A stretch of DNA of 64,000 nt from Lentzea albidocapillata (lineage in GTDB: Bacteria; Actinomycetota; Actinomycetes; Mycobacteriales; Pseudonocardiaceae), in the NCBI RefSeq assembly GCF_000719115.1, contig NZ_JOEA01000017.1:295742-359741 (forward strand), written 5' to 3'. The position numbers were made by a program, and so were the translations under genes. Of the stretch, positions 54,781 through 64,000 are shown one piece after another. Position 1 is the first letter of the stretch, and each line of letters opens with the position of its first letter. The notes under the pieces were generated by a model that was not told the DNA's origin, made no database searches, and worked only from the letters and a program-made list of their open reading frames with translations.

Positions 54781-56283
54781 CTACGAGCAGCGTGCGAGCA
54801 CGATCTCGCGCACGCGCGCGGCGTCCGCCTGGCCCTTGGTGGCCTTCATGACCGCGCCGACGATGGCGCCGGCCGCCTGGACCTTGCCGTCGCGGATCTT
54901 CTGGGCGACGTCCGGCTGGGCCGCGAGGGCCTCGTCGACGGCCTTCTCCAGCGCCGAGTCGTCCGAGACGACCTTGAGGCCGCGCTTCTCGATGACGTCG
55001 TCCGGGGAGCCTTCGCCCTCCAGGACGCCGTTGACGACCTCGCGGGCGAGCTTGTTCGTCAGCGTGCCCGCGTTCACCAGCTCGATCACCCTCGCCACCT
55101 GGGCCGGGGTGATGGCGAGGTCGGTGACCTCGATGCCCTTCGAGTTGGCCTGCTGCGCGAGGTACGACACCCACCAGGAGCGGGCCTCGTCCGGCTTCGC
55201 GCCCGCCTCGACGGTGGCGATGATGACGTCCAGCGCGTTGGCGTTGACCAGGTCGCGGAGGACCTCGTCGGTGAGGTTCCAGTCCTTCTGGATGCGCGCG
55301 CGGCGCTCCCAGGGGAGCTCGGGCAGGGTGAGGCGCAGTTCCTCGACCCACTCGCGCGACGGCGCGATCGGGACCAGGTCGGGCTCCGGGAAGTAGCGGT
55401 AGTCCTCCGCCGTCTCCTTCTTGCGGCCCGGCGACGTGCTGCCCGACGACTCGTCGAAGTGGCGGGTCTCCTGCGTCACGGAACCGCCGGACTCCAGCAC
55501 CGCGGCCTGGCGCGTCATCTCGAAGCGCACGGCGCGTTCGACGCTGCGCAGCGAGTTGACGTTCTTGGTCTCGGTGCGGGTGCCCAGCGCGCCGGTGGTC
55601 TTCGGCGACAGGGAGACGTTCGCGTCGCAGCGCAGCGAGCCCTGGTCCATGCGGACGTCGGACACGTCGAGCGCCTTGAGCAGGTCGCGCAGTGCCGTCA
55701 CGTACGCGCGGGCGACCTCGGGGGCGCGCTCGCGAGTGCCGGGGATCATCTTCGTGACGATCTCGATCAGCGGTACGCCGGCGCGGTTGTAGTCGAGCAG
55801 CGAGTGCTCGGCGCCGTGGATGCGACCGGTGGCGCCGCCGACGTGCAGCGACTTGCCCGTGTCCTCCTCCATGTGCGCGCGCTCGATCTCGACGCGGATG
55901 ACCTCGCCGTCGTCCAGCGTCACGTCGAGCCAGCCGTTGAACGCGATCGGCTCGTCGTACTGCGACGTCTGGAAGTTCTTCGGCATGTCCGGGTAGAAGT
56001 AGTTCTTCCGCGCGAACCGGCACCACTCGGCGATCTCGCAGTTCAGCGCGAGGCCGATGCGCATCGCGGACTCGATCGCCTTGGCGTTCACCACCGGCAG
56101 CGCGCCCGGCAGGCCGAGGCACGTCGGGCAGGTGTTCGTGTTCGGCTCACCGCCGAAGGTGTTGGCGCAGCCGCAGAACATCTTCGTGTTGGTGTGCAGC
56201 TCGACGTGCACTTCCAGGCCCAGGACGGGGTCGTACTTCTCGACGACCTCGTCGTAGTCCATCAGCTCAACCAGAGAGGTCAT
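54781..56283 (-). CDS. gatB: Aspartyl/glutamyl-tRNA amidotransferase subunit B
   Basis: A 500-residue subunit that phosphorylates and amidates misacylated Glu-tRNA-Gln (and Asp-tRNA-Asn) with ammonia from Gat[40 protein letters not shown] carries the zinc cysteines and ATP motif; the C-terminal helical and YqeY-like domain binds tRNA. The ATG at 56283 overlaps the stop of the small upstream gene by ATGA. Needed here because tRNA-Gln is charged through glutamate in actinobacteria. Confidence 0.96.
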   Translation of the reverse strand: MTSLVELMDYDEVVEKYDPVLGLEVHVELHTNTKMFCGCANTFGGEPNTNTCPTCLGLPGALPVVNAKAIESAMRIGLALNCEIAEWCRFARKNYFYPDMPKNFQTSQYDEPIAFNGWLDVTLDDGEVIRVEIERAHMEEDTGKSLHVGGATGRIHGAEHSLLDYNRAGVPLIEIVTKMIPGTRERAPEVARAYVTALRDLLKALDVSDVRMDQGSLRCDANVSLSPKTTGALGTRTETKNVNSLRSVERAVRFEMTRQAAVLESGGSVTQETRHFDESSGSTSPGRKKETAEDYRYFPEPDLVPIAPSREWVEELRLTLPELPWERRARIQKDWNLTDEVLRDLVNANALDVIIATVEAGAKPDEARSWWVSYLAQQANSKGIEVTDLAITPAQVARVIELVNAGTLTNKLAREVVNGVLEGEGSPDDVIEKRGLKVVSDDSALEKAVDEALAAQPDVAQKIRDGKVQAAGAIVGAVMKATKGQADAARVREIVLARCS

Positions 56284-56477
56284 GCCAACTCGTCCTTCCG
56301 CAGAGCACGGATGGCCAGCGCCGCACCGGTGATCGCCACGGTGATGCTCGCGATCGCGTTCGCCAGGGCCAGCTTGTCGTTCTTCGCCCGCGCGGCCCGG
56401 AAGCCGGAGAACGCTCCCACGGCTCCCGCGACGGCACCGGCAATACCGAGGAGGCCCCTGGCCTTCTTGATGTTCAC
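56280..56477 (-). CDS. Small membrane protein inserted between gatA and gatB
   Basis: A 65-residue protein: basic start [11 protein letters not shown], two Ala/Gly-rich hydrophobic segments ([18 protein letters not shown] and [24 protein letters not shown]), and a charged end. The GTG start overlaps the gatA stop (GTGA) and its stop overlaps the gatB ATG (ATGA), so it is embedded by coupled translation on both sides. No family recognised. Either a genuine accessory protein or a coupling element that keeps GatA and GatB output balanced. Confidence 0.7.
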   Translation of the reverse strand: MNIKKARGLLGIAGAVAGAVGAFSGFRAARAKNDKLALANAIASITVAITGAALAIRALRKDELA

Positions 56478-57958
56478 AGCGACGGACCTCCGAACGCGCC
56501 GCGCGCGGCCTCGTAGGCGGCGGCCACCCGGTACATGCGGTGGTCCTGCAGCGCCGGAGCCATGATCTGCAGGCCGACCGGCATTCCGTCCTCATCGGAC
56601 AGACCGCTCGGGACGCTCATGGCCGGCGTGCCCGCGAGGTTCGCGGGGATGGTGCAGAGGTCGGCCTTGTACATGGCCATCGGGTCGTTCGCGCGCTCGC
56701 CGATCTTGAACGCCGTGGTCGGCGTGGTCGGGGAGATGAGCACGTCGAACTTCTCGAACGCCTTCGCGAAGTCCTGCGTGATCAGCGTACGGACCTTCTG
56801 CGCCGAGCCGTAGTACGCGTCGTAGTAGCCGGACGACAGCGCGTACGTGCCGATCATGATGCGGCGCTTGACCTCGGCGCCGAAGCCGGCCTCGCGGGTC
56901 AGCGACATGACCTCCTCGGTGCTGCGCGTGCCGTCGTCGCCGACGCGCAGGCCGTAGCGCATGGCGTCGAACCGGGCGAGGTTCGACGAGCACTCGCTCG
57001 GCGCGATGAGGTAGTACGCCGGGAGCGCGTAGTCGAAGCTCGGGCACGACACGTCCGCGATCTCCGCGCCGAGCTCCTTGAGCTGCGACACGGCGGCCTC
57101 GAAGCTGCGCAGCACGCCCTGCTGGTAGCCCTCGCCGGTGAACTGCGTGACGACACCGATGCGCAGACCGGACAGGTCACCGCTCAGACCCTCGCGGGCT
57201 GCGGCGACGACCGGCGGCACGGGCGCGTTGATGGACGTGGAGTCCATGTGGTCGTAGCCCGCGATGACCTCGTGCAGCAACGCGGCGTCGAGCACCGTGC
57301 GCGCGCACGGACCGGCCTGGTCCAGAGAGCTTGAGAACGCGACGAGGCCGTAGCGGGAAACACCGCCGTAGGTGGGCTTCACGCCGACGGTGCCGGTGAC
57401 GGCGCCGGGCTGACGGATCGAGCCACCGGTGTCGGTGCCGATCGCGAGAGGCGCCTGCAGGGCGGCCAGCGCGGCGGACGAGCCACCGCCGGAGCCGCCG
57501 GGGATCCGGTCGAGGTCCCACGGGTTGTGCGTGGGGCCGTACGCCGAGTTCTCGGTCGACGAACCCATGGCGAACTCGTCCATGTTCGTCTTGCCGAGGA
57601 TGACGACGCCGGCTTCCTTGAGCCTGCGCGTCACCGTGGCGTCGTAGGGCGGGATCCAGCCTTCGAGGATCTTGGAACCGACCGTGGTCGGCACGCCCTC
57701 GGTCGTCATGACGTCCTTGAGCGCCAACGGCACACCGGCGAGCGGCGAGACCTGCTCACCGGCCTTGACGGCCTCGTCGACCCTGCGGGCCTGCGCGAGC
57801 GCGCCCTCGGTGTCGACGTGCAGGAAGGCGTGGACCTTCCCGTCGGTCTCGGCGATGCGGTCCAGGTGGGCCTGGGTGACCTCGACACTGGAGACCTCGC
57901 CGCTGTGGATCTTCGCGGCGAGTTCCGCCGCGGTCGCGTGGATCAGGTCGTTGGTCAT
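56474..57958 (-). CDS. gatA: Aspartyl/glutamyl-tRNA amidotransferase subunit A
   Basis: A 494-residue amidase-signature enzyme that releases ammonia from glutamine. The Ser-cisSer-Lys triad fits [16 protein letters not shown] (Lys), [17 protein letters not shown] (cis-Ser) and [23 protein letters not shown] (nucleophile Ser). Length is normal. The ATG overlaps the gatC stop (ATGA), so C-A-x-B are one translationally coupled operon. Confidence 0.97.
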   Translation of the reverse strand: MTNDLIHATAAELAAKIHSGEVSSVEVTQAHLDRIAETDGKVHAFLHVDTEGALAQARRVDEAVKAGEQVSPLAGVPLALKDVMTTEGVPTTVGSKILEGWIPPYDATVTRRLKEAGVVILGKTNMDEFAMGSSTENSAYGPTHNPWDLDRIPGGSGGGSSAALAALQAPLAIGTDTGGSIRQPGAVTGTVGVKPTYGGVSRYGLVAFSSSLDQAGPCARTVLDAALLHEVIAGYDHMDSTSINAPVPPVVAAAREGLSGDLSGLRIGVVTQFTGEGYQQGVLRSFEAAVSQLKELGAEIADVSCPSFDYALPAYYLIAPSECSSNLARFDAMRYGLRVGDDGTRSTEEVMSLTREAGFGAEVKRRIMIGTYALSSGYYDAYYGSAQKVRTLITQDFAKAFEKFDVLISPTTPTTAFKIGERANDPMAMYKADLCTIPANLAGTPAMSVPSGLSDEDGMPVGLQIMAPALQDHRMYRVAAAYEAARGAFGGPSL

Positions 57959-58254
57959 GCTTCCTCACCCAGGATGCGGGGCACGCGGAACCGGCCGTCC
58001 TCGGCCTCAGGAGCGCCGGAGAGCGCCTGCTGCTGACCGAGGCTCGGACGGACCACGTCCTCGCGGAAGACGTTGGTCAGCGGAACGGCGTGCGACGTCG
58101 GCGGGATGTCGGCCGTGGCGATGTCGCCAACCGAGGCCACCGACTGGAGGATCACGTCGAGCTGTCCGGCGAACAAGTCGAGCTCGTCCTCGGTAACAGC
58201 CAGCCTGGCGAGCTTCGCCAGGTGCGCGACCTCGTCGCGGGAGATGCTGGGCAC
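57955..58254 (-). CDS. gatC: Aspartyl/glutamyl-tRNA amidotransferase subunit C
   Basis: A 99-residue helper subunit that holds GatA against Gat[40 protein letters not shown], then [23 protein letters not shown]. The GTG at 58254 is preferred because it gives the usual short N-terminus (VPSISRDEV), with GGGGG nine bases upstream. A TTG three codons earlier is an alternative. First gene of the operon, divergent from the ACT gene. Confidence 0.93.
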   Translation of the reverse strand: MPSISRDEVAHLAKLARLAVTEDELDLFAGQLDVILQSVASVGDIATADIPPTSHAVPLTNVFREDVVRPSLGQQQALSGAPEAEDGRFRVPRILGEEA

Positions 58255-58484
58255 TCCTGTCAACCCCCGTAGGGTCGGGATACGAATCGGGAACCCCGTG
58301 AGTCTATGGGCTGGTCAGGCGCGCCTTCGAACGGGTTACCGCCTCTGCCGCTGACCGGCACGTCAACTTAACCGTTCCGCAACGCGGACAGCAGGTCATG
58401 CGCCGACGATGCGTCTGCGAGAATCACCGACCGGCAACGGCGCAAGACGCGGGGTCTCGCGCACGAGCTATGGAGGCGTTCACC

Positions 58485-59138
58485 TTGTCGTTCCTGATCC
58501 GGGTCCAGCTCCCGGACCGTCCCGGCACCCTCGGCGCGGTCGCAACGGCTTTGGGCGAGATCGGGGCGGACATACTCAGCGTCGACGTGGTGGAACGCGG
58601 TTCCGGCATCGCCATCGACGACCTCGTGGTCGAACTCCCGTCCGGCCGCCTGCCGGACACCCTGATCACCGCCGCCGAGTCCATCGAGGGCGTCGAGGTC
58701 GACGCGGTGCGCCCCTACGCGGGCATCCTGGACACCCATCGCGAGCTGGAGCTCGTGGAGGAGATCGCCGAGGAACCCAAGAAGGGCCTCGAGATCTTCA
58801 CCGAGGGCGTCCCGAAGATCATCCGCGCCGGCTGGGCCGTCGTCGTGGGGCCGGAGGGCACCGGCATCAACCGGCTGACCGCGTCCTCGGCCGCCCCGGA
58901 GACACGGATGGCGGACGTGCCGTGGTTCCCGCTGGAGCGCGCGACCGTGCTCGACGGCGAGGAGGAGTGGGTACCGGAGACCTGGCGCGAGCTGGGCACC
59001 GAACTCGCCGCGACGCCGCTGGGCAAGCCGGACCGCGTGCTCGTCGTCGGCCGGCCGGGCGGCCCGATGTTCCGCGCGGCCGAGGTGGCACGCCTGGCGC
59101 ACCTGGCCGGCATCGTCGCCGTGGTGCTCCCCGACTAG
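58485..59138 (+). CDS. ACT domain-containing protein
   Basis: A 217-residue protein. The N-terminus is an ACT domain (LIRVQLPDRPGTLGAVATALGEIGADILSVDVVERG), likely binding an amino acid. The rest is a less conserved domain ending VVGRPGGPMFRAAEVARLAHLAGIVAVVLPD. It matches M. tuberculosis Rv3013 in sequence style and position between gatC and ligA (recalled). The start is a TTG at 58485: GGAGG stands eight bases upstream and the N-terminus then agrees with that family. An ATG at 58470 overlaps the SD. Function unknown. Confidence 0.87.
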   Translation: MSFLIRVQLPDRPGTLGAVATALGEIGADILSVDVVERGSGIAIDDLVVELPSGRLPDTLITAAESIEGVEVDAVRPYAGILDTHRELELVEEIAEEPKKGLEIFTEGVPKIIRAGWAVVVGPEGTGINRLTASSAAPETRMADVPWFPLERATVLDGEEEWVPETWRELGTELAATPLGKPDRVLVVGRPGGPMFRAAEVARLAHLAGIVAVVLPD

Positions 59139-59818
59139 TTCGGAGCCCTGGACCGCTGGCGTCTGCGGGCCAGCGCGACCAGCTCCGCGTTGTTCTTCGC
59201 CCGGCGGCCGTCGGGCAGGTGCAGCGTGTCCTCCAGACCCATGCGCACGTGGTGTTCGAGGAGCGCGGCGTAGTCGAGGACGGACCAGGCCTCGGCGTCC
59301 CTGCCGTGCAGCATGATCGGCAGGCCGAGCGGTTCCACTTCAGCCAGCAGGCTTTCGGCCGTGGCGCGCGTCGCCACCACCGTGATCCGGCTGACGCTCG
59401 CGGGCAGTTCGGTCAACCGCGCCGGAGCTTCGACGACGAGCTCGACCCTGACGTTGACCTGGTGCAGGGCCTGGGCCAGGTCACGCCAGCCGGGCCGGCC
59501 GACGTGCACGCAGGCGATGTCCGGCCTGCCCGCCGCGAGCGCCGCCCAGCTGCCGATCAGCGTGCCCTGGTTGCCGGGAACGTCGGTGGACACGCTGATC
59601 TCGATGCCGGGCACGGCGGCGCGGACGGTCGCGATCGTCGTGGCCACCTCGGGCCCGACGAGCGTGAGCGCGCCGATGACGTCGCGCGGACGGATGTGCA
59701 CGGATGTGACGCCGAGCGCGGCGACGTCAGCCGCGTCCTCGGCGAGGCGCTCTGGGGACAACGGCAGGGCCGGGTGCTCCTCGGCTGTGCGGGAGCCGTT
59801 CAGACAGGCTTGCAGCAC
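59135..59818 (-). CDS. BKACE-family (beta-keto acid cleavage) protein, possibly inactive
   Basis: A 227-residue protein of the DUF849 barrel family: ACLNGSRTAEEHPALPLSPERLAEDAADVAALGVTSVHIRPRD. Active members bind zinc through a VHxHxR motif; here it reads VHIRPRD, so the second His is Arg. The protein is also shorter than the usual 270-300 residues. It may be a degenerate or re-purposed copy. Convergent with the ACT gene, overlapping stops (CTAG). Confidence 0.75.
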   Translation of the reverse strand: MLQACLNGSRTAEEHPALPLSPERLAEDAADVAALGVTSVHIRPRDVIGALTLVGPEVATTIATVRAAVPGIEISVSTDVPGNQGTLIGSWAALAAGRPDIACVHVGRPGWRDLAQALHQVNVRVELVVEAPARLTELPASVSRITVVATRATAESLLAEVEPLGLPIMLHGRDAEAWSVLDYAALLEHHVRMGLEDTLHLPDGRRAKNNAELVALARRRQRSRAPN

Positions 59819-59878
59819 ACCTCATACGGTCCCACACAATCCTTCGCGCGGCGTTGCTCCAAGGGCTAGGTTGGCCTC

Positions 59879-60004
59879 ATGCGACTGGCCCTGGTGTTGG
59901 CACAGGAGAACGGCCTGGCGACCGGCGATCTGGCGTTGGGTGTGGCAGGAGTGCTCGCGCTGGCGGCGGTGATCGTCGTCGCGCTCAAACGCCGGAAGCC
60001 ATGA
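59879..60004 (+). CDS. 41-residue single-pass membrane peptide
   Basis: A short frame from ATG at 59879 to TGA: starts MRLALVLAQENGLATGDLAL, then a clear transmembrane run (VAGVLALAAVIVVALK) and a basic end (RRKP). The positive-inside pattern is right for an N-out anchor. No SD is evident and the first residues are semi-hydrophobic. It lies 60 bp from the divergent BKACE gene. Small-protein status is likely but unproven. Confidence 0.45.
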   Translation: MRLALVLAQENGLATGDLALGVAGVLALAAVIVVALKRRKP

Positions 60005-60077
60005 CTCGTTCTGCGGAATACCGGATCTGACTCCAGAATCTGCCGTGATCGCCCCACTTCCCGGAGGTATGAAGATC

Positions 60078-60302
60078 ATGGCCATCACGGTGAACCTCGA
60101 CATGCTCCTCGACAAGGCCTACGAGAACCTCCCGCTCACCGAGATCCTGGACGCCCCGGTCGACGCGCTGCAGGGCGTGAGCGCCGGTGACGCGGAGAAG
60201 CTGAAAGCCGCGTTCAACATCAAGACCGTGCGGGACCTGGGCACCAACAGGTACTTCCGCGCGGCCGTGACGTTGCTGGACCTGGAGACGACGGCTCGTT
60301 AG
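60078..60302 (+). CDS. Small helix-hairpin-helix-type protein
   Basis: A 74-residue protein. After MAITVNLDMLLDKAYENLP comes a helix-hairpin-helix-like unit (LTEILDAPVDALQGVSAGDAEKLKAAFNIKTVRDLG), then TNRYFRAAVTLLDL. HhH units of this type bind DNA non-specifically or mediate contacts. The ATG at 60078 has GGAGG ten bases upstream; the ATG at 60069 is too near the SD. It follows the small membrane peptide on the same strand and overlaps a convergent acetyltransferase by 4 bp. Function unknown. Confidence 0.72.
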   Translation: MAITVNLDMLLDKAYENLPLTEILDAPVDALQGVSAGDAEKLKAAFNIKTVRDLGTNRYFRAAVTLLDLETTAR

Positions 60303-60733
60303 AGCACGATTCGGTAGTGGACGAACGGGGTCTTCTCCGCGACCTGGTCGTAGAGCCTGCGGGCGGTCTCGTTGCCCTCGCCGGTGTGCCAGTAGACGCG
60401 GCAGCAGTTCTGCTGTTTCGCCCAGTCCGTCACCGCCTCGATGAGCGCGCGGCCGACACCCCGGCCGCGCGCCTCGGGCGTGGTGAAGAGATCTTGCAGG
60501 TAGCAGACGTCCGGGCCGGACGTGCTGGGGTGCTTGAAGAAGTGCGTGATGCCGGCGAGGACGCCATCGATGCGGGCGCATAGGGCGTGGATGTCCTTGT
60601 CCGCCTGGAACGCTTCCCACTTCTCGTCGTAGATTTCCGCCGGCAGCGTGCGTTCGTAGAAGGTGTTGTAGCCCTCGAAGAGCTCCTGCCACCTGGCTCG
60701 GTCCGCGGGTTCGAGTGGGCCGATCGCGATCAT
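60299..60733 (-). CDS. GNAT-family N-acetyltransferase
   Basis: A 144-residue acetyltransferase: MIAIGPLEPADRARWQELFEGYNTFYERTL, beta-bulge and pyrophosphate loop LQDLFTTPEARGRGVGRALIEAVTDWAKQ (RGRGVG binds acetyl-CoA), and VYWHTGEGNETARRLYDQVAEKTPFVHYRI at the end. The ATG at 60733 has AAAGGA five bases upstream. Substrate unknown. Confidence 0.9.
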   Translation of the reverse strand: MIAIGPLEPADRARWQELFEGYNTFYERTLPAEIYDEKWEAFQADKDIHALCARIDGVLAGITHFFKHPSTSGPDVCYLQDLFTTPEARGRGVGRALIEAVTDWAKQQNCCRVYWHTGEGNETARRLYDQVAEKTPFVHYRIVL

Positions 60734-60762
60734 GTTGATCCTTTCTGCGGTCACCCGGTTGG

Positions 60763-61188
60763 ATGACCCCCGTGTCGACGACCCTCACCACCGAGCTGCT
60801 GCTGCACCGCGCGGGTACCAAGTCGTACTGGCGCGGCCTGACCTACCGCGAAGCTGTGCTGTCCCTGCGGGTGCACAGCCGGCACGTGGCGGCGCGGGTG
60901 CGGGGTGGTGACGAGGACGCGTACGCCGTGGAACTGTCGTGGTCGGGGACTCATCTGGTGGGGGCGTGCAGCTGTCCGCACGGGTCCGAGGGATTCTTCT
61001 GCAAGCATTGCGTGGCCGTCGGGCTGGTGTTGCTCGACCGGGGCGAGACGGTGCCGCCGCCGGACGCCGAGGACGTGGAACTCAAGGACGTGCTGAGATC
61101 GCTGCCGCCCGAGGTGCTGCGGGAACTGCTGTACGAGCAGGCGGCGGGTGACCCCGAGCTGCGGGCGCGGATCATGTCATCGCTCTGA
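60763..61188 (+). CDS. Short SWIM zinc finger protein
   Basis: A 141-residue protein with a SWIM finger, CSCPHGSEGFFCKHCVAVGLVL (CxC...CxH complete), preceded by the usual SWIM-protein N-terminus (TELLLHRAGTKSYWRGLTYREAVLSLRVHSRHVAARVRGG). It stops after PELRARIMSSL. Actinobacterial SWIM proteins with this start are commonly several hundred residues, so this looks like an N-terminal third, either truncated or a stand-alone short form. SWIM domains bind DNA or proteins. Confidence 0.8.
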   Translation: MTPVSTTLTTELLLHRAGTKSYWRGLTYREAVLSLRVHSRHVAARVRGGDEDAYAVELSWSGTHLVGACSCPHGSEGFFCKHCVAVGLVLLDRGETVPPPDAEDVELKDVLRSLPPEVLRELLYEQAAGDPELRARIMSSL

Positions 61189-61234
61189 CGGTTGTTGTGT
61201 CTCCGGCAGCGCTACCCGGTGCCGGTCTGGTTGC

Positions 61235-64000
<2,766 letters not shown>

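Overview
The window is one contiguous piece of a high-GC actinobacterial chromosome. Codon usage, GTG/TTG starts, the HU protein with a long Lys/Ala/Pro tail and the gene families point to Actinomycetia. Gene content and style fit Pseudonocardiaceae (a Lentzea- or Saccharothrix-like genome), but the genus is an inference. The order gpsA - cofC/fbiD - ppk - mutT1 - hupB - leuD - leuC - IclR - tRNA-Glu/tRNA-Gln - FAH-family - leuB - serA - ilvC - ilvN - ilvB - PH-domain protein - DoxX - LppZ-like lipoprotein - gatB - gatA - gatC - ACT protein - ligA matches, from memory, the Mycobacterium tuberculosis block Rv2982c to Rv3014c. The backbone is therefore an old conserved core segment, with lineage-specific genes inserted between its members.

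Layout. 1-4.4 kb: the N-terminus of a MocR/GntR regulator divergent from a flavin-fold oxidase, a cysteine dioxygenase, and a plsC-gpsA-cystathionine lyase operon. 4.4-9.4 kb: the F420 guanylyltransferase, a lipoprotein, an acyltransferase-3 membrane protein and a secreted LVIVD-repeat protein. 9.4-16.6 kb: ppk and mutT1, facing hupB and leuCD, with the divergent IclR regulator. 16.6-20.4 kb: two tRNAs, a HAD hydrolase, an FAD monooxygenase and an orphan response regulator. 20.5-28 kb: FAH-family protein, cimA with its attenuator, a siderophore-type ABC importer, a YCII protein and leuB. 28-35.8 kb: a large subtilase, serA, a TetR regulator facing a molybdopterin-fold protein, a DUF2867 protein and a DUF397 protein. 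35.8-42.5 kb: ilvC-ilvN-ilvB with its attenuator, PH and VKOR proteins, and ilvD. 42.5-49 kb: DoxX, a 2-hydroxyacid dehydrogenase, a hydrolase, an LppZ-like lipoprotein and a LysR-controlled JAMM/SnoaL/VOC operon. 49-54.8 kb: an M14 carboxypeptidase and a TPR-CHAT protease preceded by a small Cys/His-rich protein. 54.8-64 kb: gatC-gatA-small membrane protein-gatB, ACT and BKACE proteins, small genes, ligA, and the right end of a TnpB (IS200/IS605-type) element at the window edge.

How it works together. The dominant theme is branched-chain amino acid synthesis: leuCD, leuB, cimA, ilvBNC and ilvD, with IclR as probable leuCD regulator. Two ribosome-mediated attenuators can be read directly. A 14-codon leader with three consecutive Ile codons precedes cimA, the first step of threonine-independent isoleucine synthesis. 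A 15-codon Leu/Val leader precedes ilvBNC. serA, gatCAB, the tRNAs, ligA, hupB and ppk/mutT1 add core translation, replication and nucleotide-pool functions.

The least explained items are: a dispersed hairpin-bearing repeat found in the same orientation upstream of three unrelated genes; the TPR-CHAT protease plus small-protein pair; the TnpB element whose predicted guide would be the ligA start region; an 18-codon minigene bridging ilvB and ilvN through TGATG overlaps; and paired palindromes between mutT1 and hupB. No CRISPR array, rRNA, prophage or replication origin is visible.
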